NCBI RefSeq assembly: GCF_003610805.1
Contig: NZ_RAPF01000002.1
Location: forward strand, 1 to 64,000
Length of the DNA: 64,000 nucleotides
Direction: 5' to 3'
From: Altericroceibacterium spongiae
GTDB lineage: Bacteria > Pseudomonadota > Alphaproteobacteria > Sphingomonadales > Sphingomonadaceae
In this document: positions 34,505 through 43,913 of the stretch, in pieces
Numbering within the stretch: the stretch's first letter is position 1
How the letters are laid out: the number at the start of each line of letters is the position of its first letter
Made by a program: the position numbers and the translations under genes
The notes under the pieces: model-generated
Databases searched by the model: none
Told to the model about the DNA's origin: nothing
What the model saw: only the letters and a program-made list of their open reading frames with translations

Positions 34505-37500
34505 ATGACCTTGAACCGTTCCACGGCGCTCGCCGATGTGCCGCCCACCGCTGCGCGCCAGTTCTCCGACACCGCCGAAAAGCTGCTCGCCGCCGCCCAG
34601 CTCGTACTTCCCCATATTGAAGCTGGCCGCGCGGTCGACGCCAAGGCGCTGCGCGGCGCGATGGAAACCGCATTTGGCGGCTCAGACGCCGAAGGCGTCT
34701 GGGACTGGAAGGCGGCCTATGACGCCTGCGAGGCCGCGCAGATCCTGTTCCTGCGCAAATACGGCAATACGATCTTCCGCAAATCCGGCTCGGCGGAAAC
34801 CCGGCTCGCGATGATCGAGAAGATCGCAGCGCTGATGCCGACCCATACGCGCCGTTCGGAAACCTCCCAGGCGCTTCAGCAATTCTCGACGCCCGCCGGC
34901 CTTGCCCATGTCGCGGGCGTCGCCGCTGCCTTCCGTCCTAGCGACCTCGTGCTCGAACCTTCGGCCGGTACCGGGCTGCTCGCGATCCAGGCCGAGATCG
35001 CAGGCGCGCGCCTGGCACTCAACGAGCTCGCCGAGACCCGCGCGGCCCTGCTCGACCTGCTGTTTCCCGGCGCCGGCGTCACGGCGCACGATGCCGCGAA
35101 CATCCATGACCGCCTCGCGCCGGGAATCGTGCCGGACGTCGTGGTGATGAACCCGCCTTTCACGGCGATCGCCCATGTCGAGGCCCGGGTGAAGGATGCG
35201 GCGCTGCGCCATATCCGCTCGGCGCTGGCGCGGCTGCGCCCCGGCGGCCGGCTCGTCGTCATCACGGCTGCGTCCTGGGCGCCCGACAACCCTGCCTGGA
35301 CCGACTCCTTCGTCGAACTTCAGGAGCGCGCTCGCGTCCTGTTCTCGGCGGCGATCGACGGGCGAGTCTATCGCAAGCACGGCACGACGATCGACACGCG
35401 CCTGACCGTCATCGACCGCATACCCGCCGACGATCCGCGCCACTTCCCCGAGACGCCGGGCATCGCGCCCGACACGGCGACCCTGCTCGGCTGGGTGCTG
35501 GCCCAGGTGCCGCCGCGCGTCCCGGACCCCGATATGCCGCCGCCCGCCGCGCCGCTTGCGGTGCAGACGATGGCGCCGCGCCCGGTGCGCCGCGCTGCGG
35601 TTCCCCGGCCCGTCGTCGTCGCGCGCGCGGCCGAGGGGGTCGAGCTGGTCTATGAGCCGCTGGGTGAACGCCTGCCGGCGACCGGGAGCCTGACCGACGC
35701 GATCTACGAGCCCTATGCGCTCCAGTCGATTGCCATTCCCGGCGCCAGGGCGCATCCGACCCCGCTGGTCCAGTCGGTGTCGATGGCCTCGGTGCCCCCG
35801 CCGGTCCCGAGCTACCGGCCGACGCTGCCTGGGCATCTCGTCGGCGACGGCATTCTCTCCGACGCCCAGCTCGAATCCATCATCCTCGCCGGCGAGGCAC
35901 ATGGCGATCATCTCGCGGGCGCGTGGCGCGTGGATACGACCTGGGATGTCGTCACCGCCGCCCCCGACGATGCCGAGGGCGCGGTGCGGTTCCGGCGCGG
36001 CTGGATGCTCGGCGACGGCACCGGCGCGGGCAAGGGCCGCCAGGTCGCGGGCATCATCCTCGACAACTGGCTGAAAGGCCGCCGCCGCGCGGTCTGGGTG
36101 AGCCGCTCGGAGACCTTGCACCAGGACGCGATGCGCGATTGGGAAGCGCTCGGCCAGGAGCGGCTGCTGGTGACGCCGCTGTCGCGCTTCCGTCAGGGCA
36201 AGCCGATCACGCTCGACGAGGGCGTATTGTTCGTCACTTATGCGACGCTGCGCTCGCAGGAGCGCGGCGAGAAGGCGAGCCGGGTCCAGCAGATCGTCGA
36301 CTGGCTGGGGACCGATTTCGACGGGGTGATCGTGTTCGACGAAGCCCACGCGATGGCGAACGCCGCCGGCGGCAAGAGCGAGCGCGGCGATCAGGCGCCC
36401 TCGCAGCAGGGCCGCGCCGGCTTGCGGCTCCAGCACGCGCTTCCGCAAGCCCGCGTGGTCTATGTCTCGGCGACCGGTGCGACCACGGTGCAGAACCTCG
36501 CCTATGCCCAGCGGCTCGGCCTGTGGGGAGGCGAGGATTTTCCCTTCGCCACGCGGGGCGAGTTCATCTCCGCGGTCGAGAATGGCGGGGTCGCGGCAAT
36601 GGAGGTGCTGGCGCGCGACCTGAAGGCACTCGGCCTCTATTCGGCGCGCTCGCTGTCCTTCGACGGGGTCGAATATGAGATGATTGAACATGCGCTGACG
36701 CCCGCGCAGATTGCGATCTACGACGCCTACGCCGGCGCGTTTCAGATCATTCACAACAATCTCGACGCGGCGATGCGCGCTGCCAACATCACCGGGGCGA
36801 CCGGCACACTCAACGCCCAGGCCAAGTCGGCGGCGCGCAGCGCGTTCGAGTCGGCCAAGCAGCGCTTCTTTAACCACCTCATTACGGCGATGCAGACCCC
36901 GACGATGATCGCGGGAATCGAGCGCGATCTCGAAGCCGGACACGCGGCCGTCATCCAGATCGTCTCGACCGGCGAAGCCTTGCAGGAACGCCGCCTCGCG
37001 GAGATCCCGACCGAGGAATGGGACGATGTGCGCGTAGATGTGACGCCGCGTGAGTATGTGCTCTCCTACCTCCAGCACAGCTTCCCGGTGCAGCTCTACG
37101 AGCCGTTCACCGACAGCGAAGGCAATCTCTCCTCCCGGCCCGTTAGTGATGCGGACGGCAATCCGATCGAATCGCGCGAGGCAATCGAACGCCGCGATGC
37201 GATGATCGAGCAGCTTGCCTCGCTGGCCCCGGTTCCGGCCGCGCTCGACCAGGTGCTCCACCATTTCGGCACGGACATGGTCGCCGAGGTGACGGGTCGC
37301 TCGCGGCGCATCGTTAAGCGGCGTGGTTCGGACGGGATCGAGCGCTATGTCGTCGAGAGCCGGCCGGGTTCGGCCAACATCTCCGAGACCGATGCTTTCC
37401 AAAGCGACGCGAAACGCGTCCTCGTCTTCTCCGACGCGGGCGGAACCGGCCGCAGCTATCATGCCGACCTCGGCGCGCGGAACCAGCGGCTGCGCATCCA

Positions 37501-38854
37501 CTATCTGCTGGAGGCGGGCTGGAAAGCCGACAACGCTATTCAGGGCTTCGGCCGATCAAACCGCACCAACCAGAAACAGCCGCCGCTGTTCCGGCCGGTG
37601 ACGACCGACGTGAAGGCGCAGAAGCGGTTCATCTCGACCATCGCGCGGCGTCTCGATACCCTCGGCGCGATCACCCGCGGCCAGCGCCAGACCGGCGGTC
37701 AGGGCCTGTTCCGACCCGAGGACAATCTGGAAAGCTGGTATGCGCGCGACGCGCTGCGCCAGCTCTACCGGCTCATCTATGCGGGCAAGGTCGAGGGCTG
37801 CTCGCTCAACGCTTTCGAGGATGCGACCGGGCTGAGCCTGGGCGACGGCAATGGCCTCAAGGACGAACTGCCGCCGATCACCACCTTCCTCAACCGGATG
37901 CTGGCGCTCACCATCGCGCTCCAGCATATTCTCTTCACCCGCTTCGAGGATCTGCTGACCACCCGCATCGAGGGCGCCATCGCGAGTGGAACCTATGAGC
38001 TGGGACTGGAGACGCTCCAGGCCGAGAGCTTCACCGTGGTCGACCGCGCCACCATCTATACCCATCCCGGTACTTCGGCGGAAACCCGGCTGCTGACGAT
38101 CGAGCGCAAGGATCGCAATCGGCCGCTGACGCTGGACGATGCGCTTGGCTATCTGCGCGACAAGCGCGCTGTCCTGCTCGTCAACGGGCAATCGGGCCGC
38201 GCCGCCGTCCAGATCCCGACGCGAGGCGCGCAGCTCGACGACGGCAGCATTGAGGCGCGCGTCCGGCTTGTCCGGCCGATGGAACGGACCCCGATGCCGC
38301 TCGCGGCGATGGCCGAGACCCAGTGGCGCGAGGCCGAGCGGGATGAGTTCGAGTGCGCCTGGGAGAAAGAGCTGGCCGAAGTGCCCGCGTTCACGGCCAG
38401 CACCATGCACGTCGTCACCGGCCTGCTGCTGCCGATCTGGAAACGGCTGCCGCAGGAATCCACGCGCGTCTATCGGCTCCAGACCGACGAGGGCGAGCGG
38501 ATCGTCGGCCGCAAAGTGTCGTCGGCCTGGGCGGCGAGTGCGACCGCCAATGACAGCAATCCGGTCCTCGATCCGCAATCGGCGATTGCGGCGCTGATGG
38601 ACGGACGCACGATCCTCGATCTTGATGACGGACTCCAGCTCCGCCGCGCGCGCGTCATGGGCGCCGAGCGCATCGAGCTGTCCGGCTTCACCGACGCGAT
38701 GCGCGAGAGGCTGAAGACGATGGGCTTGATCTCGGAGATCATCTCGTGGAAGCTGCGGCTGTTCGTCCCGACGGGGGCCGACGGTCCGAACGTGCTCGCC
38801 CGGCTGATGGAGCGCCACAAGCTCCTCAGGGTCGGCGAGCGCCATGCGGCGTGA
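34505..38854 (+). CDS. Strawberry-notch family methyltransferase-helicase fusion
   Basis: A 1449-residue protein. The N-terminal third is a class I SAM methyltransferase: motif I LEPSAGTGLLAIQ (near residue 149) and catalytic VVMNPPF (near 214), an N6-adenine-type signature. Then comes a strawberry-notch/SF2 helicase: Walker A-like LGDGTGAGKGRQVAGI (near 501), DEAH box VFDEAHAMAN (near 611) and ATGATTVQNL. The C-terminal strawberry-notch domain has GFGRSNRTNQKQPPLFRPV (helicase motif VI). Such fusions occur on ICEs and phages and may modify or remodel element DNA during transfer. It is controlled by leader C. There is no obvious nuclease. Confidence 0.92.
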   Translation: MTLNRSTALADVPPTAARQFSDTAEKLLAAAQLVLPHIEAGRAVDAKALRGAMETAFGGSDAEGVWDWKAAYDACEAAQILFLRKYGNTIFRKSGSAETRLAMIEKIAALMPTHTRRSETSQALQQFSTPAGLAHVAGVAAAFRPSDLVLEPSAGTGLLAIQAEIAGARLALNELAETRAALLDLLFPGAGVTAHDAANIHDRLAPGIVPDVVVMNPPFTAIAHVEARVKDAALRHIRSALARLRPGGRLVVITAASWAPDNPAWTDSFVELQERARVLFSAAIDGRVYRKHGTTIDTRLTVIDRIPADDPRHFPETPGIAPDTATLLGWVLAQVPPRVPDPDMPPPAAPLAVQTMAPRPVRRAAVPRPVVVARAAEGVELVYEPLGERLPATGSLTDAIYEPYALQSIAIPGARAHPTPLVQSVSMASVPPPVPSYRPTLPGHLVGDGILSDAQLESIILAGEAHGDHLAGAWRVDTTWDVVTAAPDDAEGAVRFRRGWMLGDGTGAGKGRQVAGIILDNWLKGRRRAVWVSRSETLHQDAMRDWEALGQERLLVTPLSRFRQGKPITLDEGVLFVTYATLRSQERGEKASRVQQIVDWLGTDFDGVIVFDEAHAMANAAGGKSERGDQAPSQQGRAGLRLQHALPQARVVYVSATGATTVQNLAYAQRLGLWGGEDFPFATRGEFISAVENGGVAAMEVLARDLKALGLYSARSLSFDGVEYEMIEHALTPAQIAIYDAYAGAFQIIHNNLDAAMRAANITGATGTLNAQAKSAARSAFESAKQRFFNHLITAMQTPTMIAGIERDLEAGHAAVIQIVSTGEALQERRLAEIPTEEWDDVRVDVTPREYVLSYLQHSFPVQLYEPFTDSEGNLSSRPVSDADGNPIESREAIERRDAMIEQLASLAPVPAALDQVLHHFGTDMVAEVTGRSRRIVKRRGSDGIERYVVESRPGSANISETDAFQSDAKRVLVFSDAGGTGRSYHADLGARNQRLRIHYLLEAGWKADNAIQGFGRSNRTNQKQPPLFRPVTTDVKAQKRFISTIARRLDTLGAITRGQRQTGGQGLFRPEDNLESWYARDALRQLYRLIYAGKVEGCSLNAFEDATGLSLGDGNGLKDELPPITTFLNRMLALTIALQHILFTRFEDLLTTRIEGAIASGTYELGLETLQAESFTVVDRATIYTHPGTSAETRLLTIERKDRNRPLTLDDALGYLRDKRAVLLVNGQSGRAAVQIPTRGAQLDDGSIEARVRLVRPMERTPMPLAAMAETQWREAERDEFECAWEKELAEVPAFTASTMHVVTGLLLPIWKRLPQESTRVYRLQTDEGERIVGRKVSSAWAASATANDSNPVLDPQSAIAALMDGRTILDLDDGLQLRRARVMGAERIELSGFTDAMRERLKTMGLISEIISWKLRLFVPTGADGPNVLARLMERHKLLRVGERHAA

Positions 38855-38878
38855 GCCGCAAGGACAAGGATCGGCGCC

Positions 38879-39928
38879 ATGAACCATCCCGCACCCGAAA
38901 TCGCCCGGCGGCTCGCCGACAACGCAGAGTCCGTCTGCCGCCGCTTCCTCTCCAAAGGGCATCGCGAGGGCCGCTACTGGCTCGTCGGCGATGTCCACAA
39001 CACGCCGGGGCGAAGCCTCTATGTCCGGCTCGTCGCCTCCCCCGATGGGCGCGGGGCGGCGGGCAAATGGACCGATGCCGCGACCGGCGATCATGGCGAT
39101 CTGCTCGACATCATCGCCATCGCGCGGGGCACAGGCTCGATGCGCGAGACGCTCGAGGAGGCCCGCCACTTTCTCAGCCTGCCCATGCCGGACCCCGATC
39201 TCGAGCCGAAATGGCGGCGCCCGGCCAAGGCGCCATCCGGCACGCCGAAGGCCGCCGGACGGCTGTTCGGCGGATCGGTTTCGATCATGAACAGCATCGT
39301 ACAAGCGTATCTCAGCAAGCGCGCCCTTACGGATTTGCGCGATTGCGACGCGCTGCGCTTCAAGCCCGGCTGCTATTATCGCCCGTCCAAGAAGGATGCG
39401 CCCGGCACCAGACGAGCATGGCCGGCGATGATCGCAGCCGTCACCGATCTCGATGGCCGGTTGACCGGCTTGCATCGCACCTGGCTCGACCCTGTGGCGA
39501 TCGACAAGGCGCCTGTCGCCTATCCGCGCCGGGCGATGGGCCTGCTCCTCGGAAACGGCGTGCGCTTCGGCGCTGCCGGCTCGGTGATGGTCGCTGGCGA
39601 AGGCATCGAGACCCTGTTGTCGCTGCGCCAGATCACACCTGCCATGCCTGCGATCGCGGGTCTCTCGGGCGCCCACCTCACCGCCATCGTGTTCCCGCCG
39701 CAGCTTCGCCGCCTCTATGTCGCGCGCGACGACGATCCGGCCGGCGACGCGGCGGACAAGACGCTGGCCGAGCGAGCCGCCGAGGCCGGCATCGAGACGG
39801 TGCCGCTCTCGCCCATGCTCGACGACTTCAATTCGGACCTGCGTATTCTCGGGAGGGATCGGCTGCGGGTGCACTTGCGCGCGCAGCTCGCCGCTGAAGA
39901 TGCCGTGCGCTTTCTCCTGCCCGCCTGA
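38879..39928 (+). CDS. Toprim domain (DnaG/TraC-like primase) protein
   Basis: A 349-residue protein with an N-terminal DUF7146-like region and a C-terminal Toprim domain: catalytic Glu in VAGEGIETLLSLRQ (near 240) and the metal-binding acidic run VARDDDPAGD (near 280). There is no N-terminal CHC2 zinc finger as in DnaG. Toprim proteins of this kind on conjugative elements are thought to prime or process transferred single strands. The start lies 24 bp after the helicase gene, so they are probably cotranscribed. Confidence 0.88.
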   Translation: MNHPAPEIARRLADNAESVCRRFLSKGHREGRYWLVGDVHNTPGRSLYVRLVASPDGRGAAGKWTDAATGDHGDLLDIIAIARGTGSMRETLEEARHFLSLPMPDPDLEPKWRRPAKAPSGTPKAAGRLFGGSVSIMNSIVQAYLSKRALTDLRDCDALRFKPGCYYRPSKKDAPGTRRAWPAMIAAVTDLDGRLTGLHRTWLDPVAIDKAPVAYPRRAMGLLLGNGVRFGAAGSVMVAGEGIETLLSLRQITPAMPAIAGLSGAHLTAIVFPPQLRRLYVARDDDPAGDAADKTLAERAAEAGIETVPLSPMLDDFNSDLRILGRDRLRVHLRAQLAAEDAVRFLLPA

Positions 39929-40282
39929 CGCCGGAACGCGCCAGGTCCGGGTTCGTCGGCGGGGCGCATGTTGGTACGGGGCGCTGCTTGCAGCCGGAGA
40001 GGCCGCGCCCCGGCCTTCATAGAGGGCGACAGAGCAGCAGGCGTTCGCCCCCGCGCAACGGGCAGCGGAGACTATTTTCCGCCGCGGCCGCATGGCGGCC
40101 GCTTTGCATCGCGAAACAAAATAGCCCCCGCTGGCCCGTCCTTCGCTTCGCTGCGGCCGCCATCCCGCGCGTGAACGCGCGGGGACCGCTTGCGCTTGGC
40201 GGTGCGCGTGCCGCCCGGCCCGCTGCCTTGTGTCGCCATGAAGGCCGCGAGGGTCGCGGTCCCAGGCCGAAGGGCAACACCA
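39929..40282. other. G+C-rich non-coding region with large palindromes
   Basis: No gene seen. It holds a GCGGCCGC palindrome repeated across ATG (40084-40091 and 40095-40102), and a 9-bp perfect hairpin CCCGCGCGT/ACGCGCGGG (40164-40172 and 40175-40183, loop GA). A patch reading GCATCGCGAAACAAAATAG interrupts the G+C-rich stretch. It may be a leader or a protein-binding locus for the DUF2493 gene. Confidence 0.55.
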
Positions 40283-41221
40283 ATGACCGACAATCACGAC
40301 ATTCCCGCCGACGAACCTGACCATGCCGATTCCTCGATGGTCCAGCTCATCGAGGAGATGCAGCTCTACGGCTATCGGCCGTTCGAGGACGAGCCCGACC
40401 AGCGCCCCTTGCCCGAATCCCGCCTCGTTGACGGCGCAGTGGCCGATATGTTCGACGGGCTGGTCGCGGCGCTGAGCGATACGCGCATCGAACCGGACCT
40501 CGAGGATCTGCTCTGGGGCATGGTCAATGTCTTCCAGCGCGCCGTAGAACGGGTCGATCGCGAGCTCGACGACAATGAGATGGCGCAAAAGCGGATGCAG
40601 CGCGAACAGGATGGCTCCGAGGTGAAATCCGTCGAGCTGGAACGCACGATTGCGGAAGGCATCACCATGATCGAGCGCCGCGACACGTTCGAATATTTTC
40701 GCGATGCCGGCGCCGACCAGTTCCGCCTTCACCTCAAGAAGCCCTGGCTTCCCCGTTCCGGCTCCAGGGTCAATCGCAAGGCGTTGACCGCATCGGTGGT
40801 GAACAGCCGCGACTTCGCCAAGGCGCGCAAATGGGCCGACGCCCAGGTGCTGATCCCGTCGGGCACACGGATCGCGGTCTCCTCCGGGCCGGCCTTCGAG
40901 GATGTCCGGTTCATCTGGGCCGTCCTAGACAAGGTCCGGGCGAAATTCCCCGACATGGTCCTGCTGCATGGCGCCACCGGCAAGGGCGGCGAGCATATCG
41001 CCGTCCGCTGGGCGGACAACCGCAAGGTGCAGACCATTCCTTACGAGCCCGACTGGAGCCTCGGACGTTCGGCTCCGTTCAAGCGCAACGATACCATGCT
41101 CGAGGATATGCCCAAGGGCGTCATCGTCTTTCCCGGCACCGGCATTCAGGGCAATATGCATGACAAGGCCAAAGCGCTGGGCATCAAGGTCTGGGACTTT
41201 CGCAACCGGGGCAGCGCTTAG
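40283..41221 (+). CDS. DUF2493 (SLOG/YspA-like nucleotide-binding) protein
   Basis: A 312-residue protein. The N-terminal half is acidic and helical; the C-terminal DUF2493 domain (about 185-310) has a Rossmann-like core: IAVSSGPAFEDVRFIWAVLD, LLHGATGKGGEHIAVRWAD and VIVFPGTGIQGNMHDKA. SLOG-fold proteins bind nucleotides or ssDNA (DprA is a relative). ATG 40283 is chosen; the frame is open earlier, but over palindromic DNA. It is common in alphaproteobacterial ICEs next to the toprim gene. Confidence 0.85.
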   Translation: MTDNHDIPADEPDHADSSMVQLIEEMQLYGYRPFEDEPDQRPLPESRLVDGAVADMFDGLVAALSDTRIEPDLEDLLWGMVNVFQRAVERVDRELDDNEMAQKRMQREQDGSEVKSVELERTIAEGITMIERRDTFEYFRDAGADQFRLHLKKPWLPRSGSRVNRKALTASVVNSRDFAKARKWADAQVLIPSGTRIAVSSGPAFEDVRFIWAVLDKVRAKFPDMVLLHGATGKGGEHIAVRWADNRKVQTIPYEPDWSLGRSAPFKRNDTMLEDMPKGVIVFPGTGIQGNMHDKAKALGIKVWDFRNRGSA

Positions 41222-41239
41222 GCGCTGCCCATTGCTCTC

Positions 41240-41968
41240 GTGCCCACCTGTGGCAATAAGGTCTCGGCGGTGTCCGCCTTTGCTCCAATATCCTTGCGCT
41301 TTGCCGCTGTCGTGATGGCGGTTTCGATCTCCGGCCCCGTTCACGCCGCCGAGCCGGTCGAGGGCCAGGCCAGCGTCGTCGATGGCGACACTTTCGATAT
41401 CGGTGACCAGCGCGTGCGGCTCTTGGGGATCGACGCGCCCGAGCTGGATCAGTTCTGCATCGACGCAGCGCGCCGGTCCTGGCCGTGCGGCCGCCGCGCC
41501 GAAGCGGCCTTGCGGTCCTGGCTCGGAATCGCCGCGGTGTGCTGCCTTCCTGCCTATTACGACCGGGGCGGCCGCGCGGTCGCACGCTGCAGCGCCCGCG
41601 GACGCGATATAGGCGCATGGCTGGCCGAGAATGGCTGGGCGCTCGATTATCCGCGTTACAGCGACGGAGCCTATCGCGCCGCAGAGCAACGCGCTCGCAG
41701 TCATCGCTTTGGCATCTGGATCGGCACGATCACACCGCCCTGGCAATGGCGTGCAGCACGCGAGGCCGAGCGGAGCCGAGTTTCCCCAGCCTCTCCTGAC
41801 CCTCGCTGCCCGTTCAAGGGCAATATCAATGCGGACGGACACCGGATCGTCCATGCACCGGGCCAGCGCGACTATGGCGCGGTCAGAATCGACACTGCGC
41901 GTGGCGAACGCTGGTTCTGTTCATTGGGGGAGGCTCGCCGCGCCGGATGGCGGCCGGCGACGCGCTGA
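41240..41968 (+). CDS. Secreted thermonuclease (SNase) family protein
   Basis: A 242-residue protein from GTG 41240, with a signal-like segment (about 18-37, ending VHAAEP). The staphylococcal-nuclease fold follows: ASVVDGDTFDIGDQRVRLLG with IDAPE, a cysteine-containing loop, and GRDIGAWLAENGWALDY. The C-terminus (CPFKGNINADGHRIVHAPGQ) is the extra domain seen in many SNase proteins on mobile elements. It would cleave DNA or RNA in the periplasm. It lies 18 bp after the DUF2493 gene. Confidence 0.88.
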   Translation: MPTCGNKVSAVSAFAPISLRFAAVVMAVSISGPVHAAEPVEGQASVVDGDTFDIGDQRVRLLGIDAPELDQFCIDAARRSWPCGRRAEAALRSWLGIAAVCCLPAYYDRGGRAVARCSARGRDIGAWLAENGWALDYPRYSDGAYRAAEQRARSHRFGIWIGTITPPWQWRAAREAERSRVSPASPDPRCPFKGNINADGHRIVHAPGQRDYGAVRIDTARGERWFCSLGEARRAGWRPATR

Positions 41969-42639
41969 CTTCCTGATTTCCGCAAAGCTCGCCGAGGGAC
42001 CTTACCGGAACGATCCCCGATCACAGTGGATAACGCGCGCGTTAACGCCGTGTGGGGAGCCGGTTGTCCTGCCCTTCTCGGGTGGCGCCTTCGCTGGCAG
42101 CATCCCGTTCGGCAGAACCGGCGCAGCCGGTGTTCGCACCGCAACGCGCTGCCGGAGCCGCGCTGTCGTGAGCGACCGGGACGAAGTGCCATCCCGTGCT
42201 ACGCATCCTCCACCGTCTTGCCAGCAATGATCGCGCGCGCGGCCATGCGGTGGCGAGACAGCGGCCTGTAGCCCGCAATCGCCCTTTCCGAAGCAGGATC
42301 GCATTGTCGCGGACAGGTGCGCGCGGGCCGCCAGGGTGGATATCCGGTATCCAGCGCGATGCAGCGCGGCGATACCGATCGCGTTACCGGCCTCTCCGAC
42401 ATGTTTCGCGCGAGGGAGGCGATCCCTCCGACTGGCGAATCCCTAAGTCCGTTCGGTTTCCGCCGGCAACCCCGGCGGCGCCGGACCGTGTTGGCGCTAA
42501 AGCGCCTGCCCGCACCACTCCTGCGCCTTTGGGGTCGAGCCGCCGCGCTGGGCGCGGCGGTGCAGGCGCCTCCCGACGGCCTTCATCCGGGCTTCGTCGG
42601 AGGGACGGTCCCTCGGACTTGAAGCAACGGAGAACCATC
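41969..42639. other. Long non-coding region and ssb leader hairpins
   Basis: About 670 bp with no supported gene; open frames in it lack ribosome binding sites and family resemblance. The right half is structured: CCGCCGCG/CGCGGCGG (42540-42547 and 42553-42560) and a GAGGGAC/GTCCCTC palindrome (42600-42606 and 42608-42614), ending about 25 bp before the ssb start. It is probably the ssb promoter and leader region. Confidence 0.5.
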
Positions 42640-43071
42640 ATGCAGAACATCGTCATTCTCGCCGGCAATATCGGCCAGGACCCCGAAAGCCGCACCACTC
42701 AGGGCGGCACCAACATCACCAACTTCACCCTCGCGACCTCGCGTCCCCGCTATTCGGAAGGCAAGGTTCTTCGCGACGAGAACGGCTACCGTGTCCAGGA
42801 CACCGAATGGCACCGGATTACCGTTTTCAACGGTCTCGGCAAGACAGTGCAGGAGCATTGCACCAAGGGGATGAAGGTGCTGGTCCGCGGCCGCATCCAT
42901 TACACCAAGTGGACCGATCAGCAGGGCGTCGAACGCTATGGCTGCGAGATCATCGCCGAGACGGTCGATTTCCTGAGCCGCAAGCAGGCACAGCAGCCCG
43001 ACAGTGCAAACCGTCAGACCGGCAGTCAGGGCGGTTACGATGACAATCTCGACGACGATATCCCGTTCTAA
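42640..43071 (+). CDS. ssb: Single-stranded DNA-binding protein, ICE copy
   Basis: A 143-residue SSB with an OB fold: MQNIVILAGNIGQDPESRTT, DTEWHRITVFNGLGKTVQEH and MKVLVRGRIHYTKW. The C-terminal tail ends DDNLDDDIPF, the acidic tip that recruits repair and replication partners. ATG 42640 is 8 bp after ACGGAGAA. Conjugative elements often encode their own SSB to coat the entering strand. It is followed by a strong terminator. Confidence 0.95.
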   Translation: MQNIVILAGNIGQDPESRTTQGGTNITNFTLATSRPRYSEGKVLRDENGYRVQDTEWHRITVFNGLGKTVQEHCTKGMKVLVRGRIHYTKWTDQQGVERYGCEIIAETVDFLSRKQAQQPDSANRQTGSQGGYDDNLDDDIPF

Positions 43072-43081
43072 GCCAGGAACC

Positions 43082-43112
43082 GGCCCGGCGGAGCGATCCG
43101 CCGGGCCTTTTT
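43082..43112 (+). terminator. Rho-independent terminator of ssb
   Basis: GGCCCGGCGG (43082-43091) and CCGCCGGGCC (43098-43107) form a perfect 10-bp stem with loop AGCGAT, followed by five T residues, 10 bp after the stop codon. Confidence 0.95.
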
Positions 43113-43217
43113 CGCGTGCTTTCCCCGGGCGAGCCACTGTGTTATGCTGTAGGCACGACCGGCGCTGTGTTGATCCTTGTGAGCGCCTCCAGCGATGAAT
43201 TCGTGCCGGAGGCCGCT

Positions 43218-43658
43218 ATGATCCTTGCGCTATTGCTTATTATTCCGCTGACACTCTTCCTGTGCGGGCTGCTGTTCACGCTCGCGGTCTATGCGCTCCC
43301 GTTTTTCGTGGGCGTCTCGCTCGGTCTGTGGATGCACGAAAGCGGTTCGGGCGCGTTCACCGCTTTGCTCACCGGTCTCGCCGCCGCGATCGCAACGCTT
43401 ATCTTGGGCCAGATGCTGTTCGCGCTTGCCCGCTCGCCCGTCCTGCGGCTCGGCGTCGCGCTGCTTTTCGCCGTCCCGGCAGCTTTTGCCGGCTATCAGG
43501 CTATCCAAGGCATCGCTGCGCTGGCGGCGGTGCCGGACATCTGGCGTCATGTTCTCGGCGCCGCCGGTGCGCTCATTGTCGGCACGGCGGCGTGGAGCCG
43601 CCTTGCGGCCTTCGACCTCCCGCGAGCGCAGGGAGCGCCCGCGCCGTTTGGGCGCTAG
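43218..43658 (+). CDS. Small integral membrane protein of unknown function
   Basis: A 146-residue protein from ATG 43218 with about four hydrophobic segments (MILALLLIIPLTLFLCGLLF, GVSLGLWMHES, ALLTGLAAAIATLILGQMLF and LRLGVALLFAVPAAFAGY). No known domain. Its stop overlaps the stop of the convergent XRE gene by four bases. It might be a surface or entry-exclusion protein, but nothing in the sequence proves it. Confidence 0.65.
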   Translation: MILALLLIIPLTLFLCGLLFTLAVYALPFFVGVSLGLWMHESGSGAFTALLTGLAAAIATLILGQMLFALARSPVLRLGVALLFAVPAAFAGYQAIQGIAALAAVPDIWRHVLGAAGALIVGTAAWSRLAAFDLPRAQGAPAPFGR

Positions 43659-43894
43659 GTTTGCGTGCCGTCATCCTTAACGACGACATCCTCGACAAGC
43701 AGCGCGGCCGGGCGCACGCCGAGCGCCTGCGCGACTTCCCACATCGACAGCAGGGTCACGTTCTGCACGCCGCGCTCGATCGCGCTTACATAAGCGCGAT
43801 CGACGCCCATCCGCACTCCCAGAGCTTCCTGGCTGATATTCAGATCGACACGATAACGACGCACATTGGTGCCAAACAGTTTGCGGATGTCCAT
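43655..43894 (-). CDS. XRE-family repressor (QseC-like)
   Basis: A 79-residue DNA-binding protein from ATG 43894. It has a classic XRE helix-turn-helix: NVRRYRVDLNISQEALGVRM with GVDRAYVSAIERGVQNVT. It is divergent from a small DUF2285 gene, with a palindromic operator between them (43914-43946). In the Mesorhizobium symbiosis island ICEMlSym(R7A), qseC (XRE) is divergent from qseM (small DUF2285 antiactivator), and the arrangement here is the same. By analogy it would be a bistable switch controlling the antiactivator. Confidence 0.8.
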   Translation of the reverse strand: MDIRKLFGTNVRRYRVDLNISQEALGVRMGVDRAYVSAIERGVQNVTLLSMWEVAQALGVRPAALLVEDVVVKDDGTQT

Positions 43895-43913
43895 CCACAG
43901 TATAGAAAGCAAT

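Noticed and set aside
34682-37501. 939-residue minus-strand open frame
   Set aside because: Antisense to the strawberry-notch gene, which has clear methyltransferase and helicase motifs; low-complexity Arg/Ala/Asp-rich shadow.
37556-40732. 1058-residue minus-strand open frame
   Set aside because: Antisense shadow covering parts of three supported plus-strand genes and a non-coding gap; no domain visible.
42196-42639. Long N-terminal extension of ssb
   Set aside because: SSB homology begins exactly at ATG 42640, behind a ribosome binding site; the upstream codons lie over hairpins.
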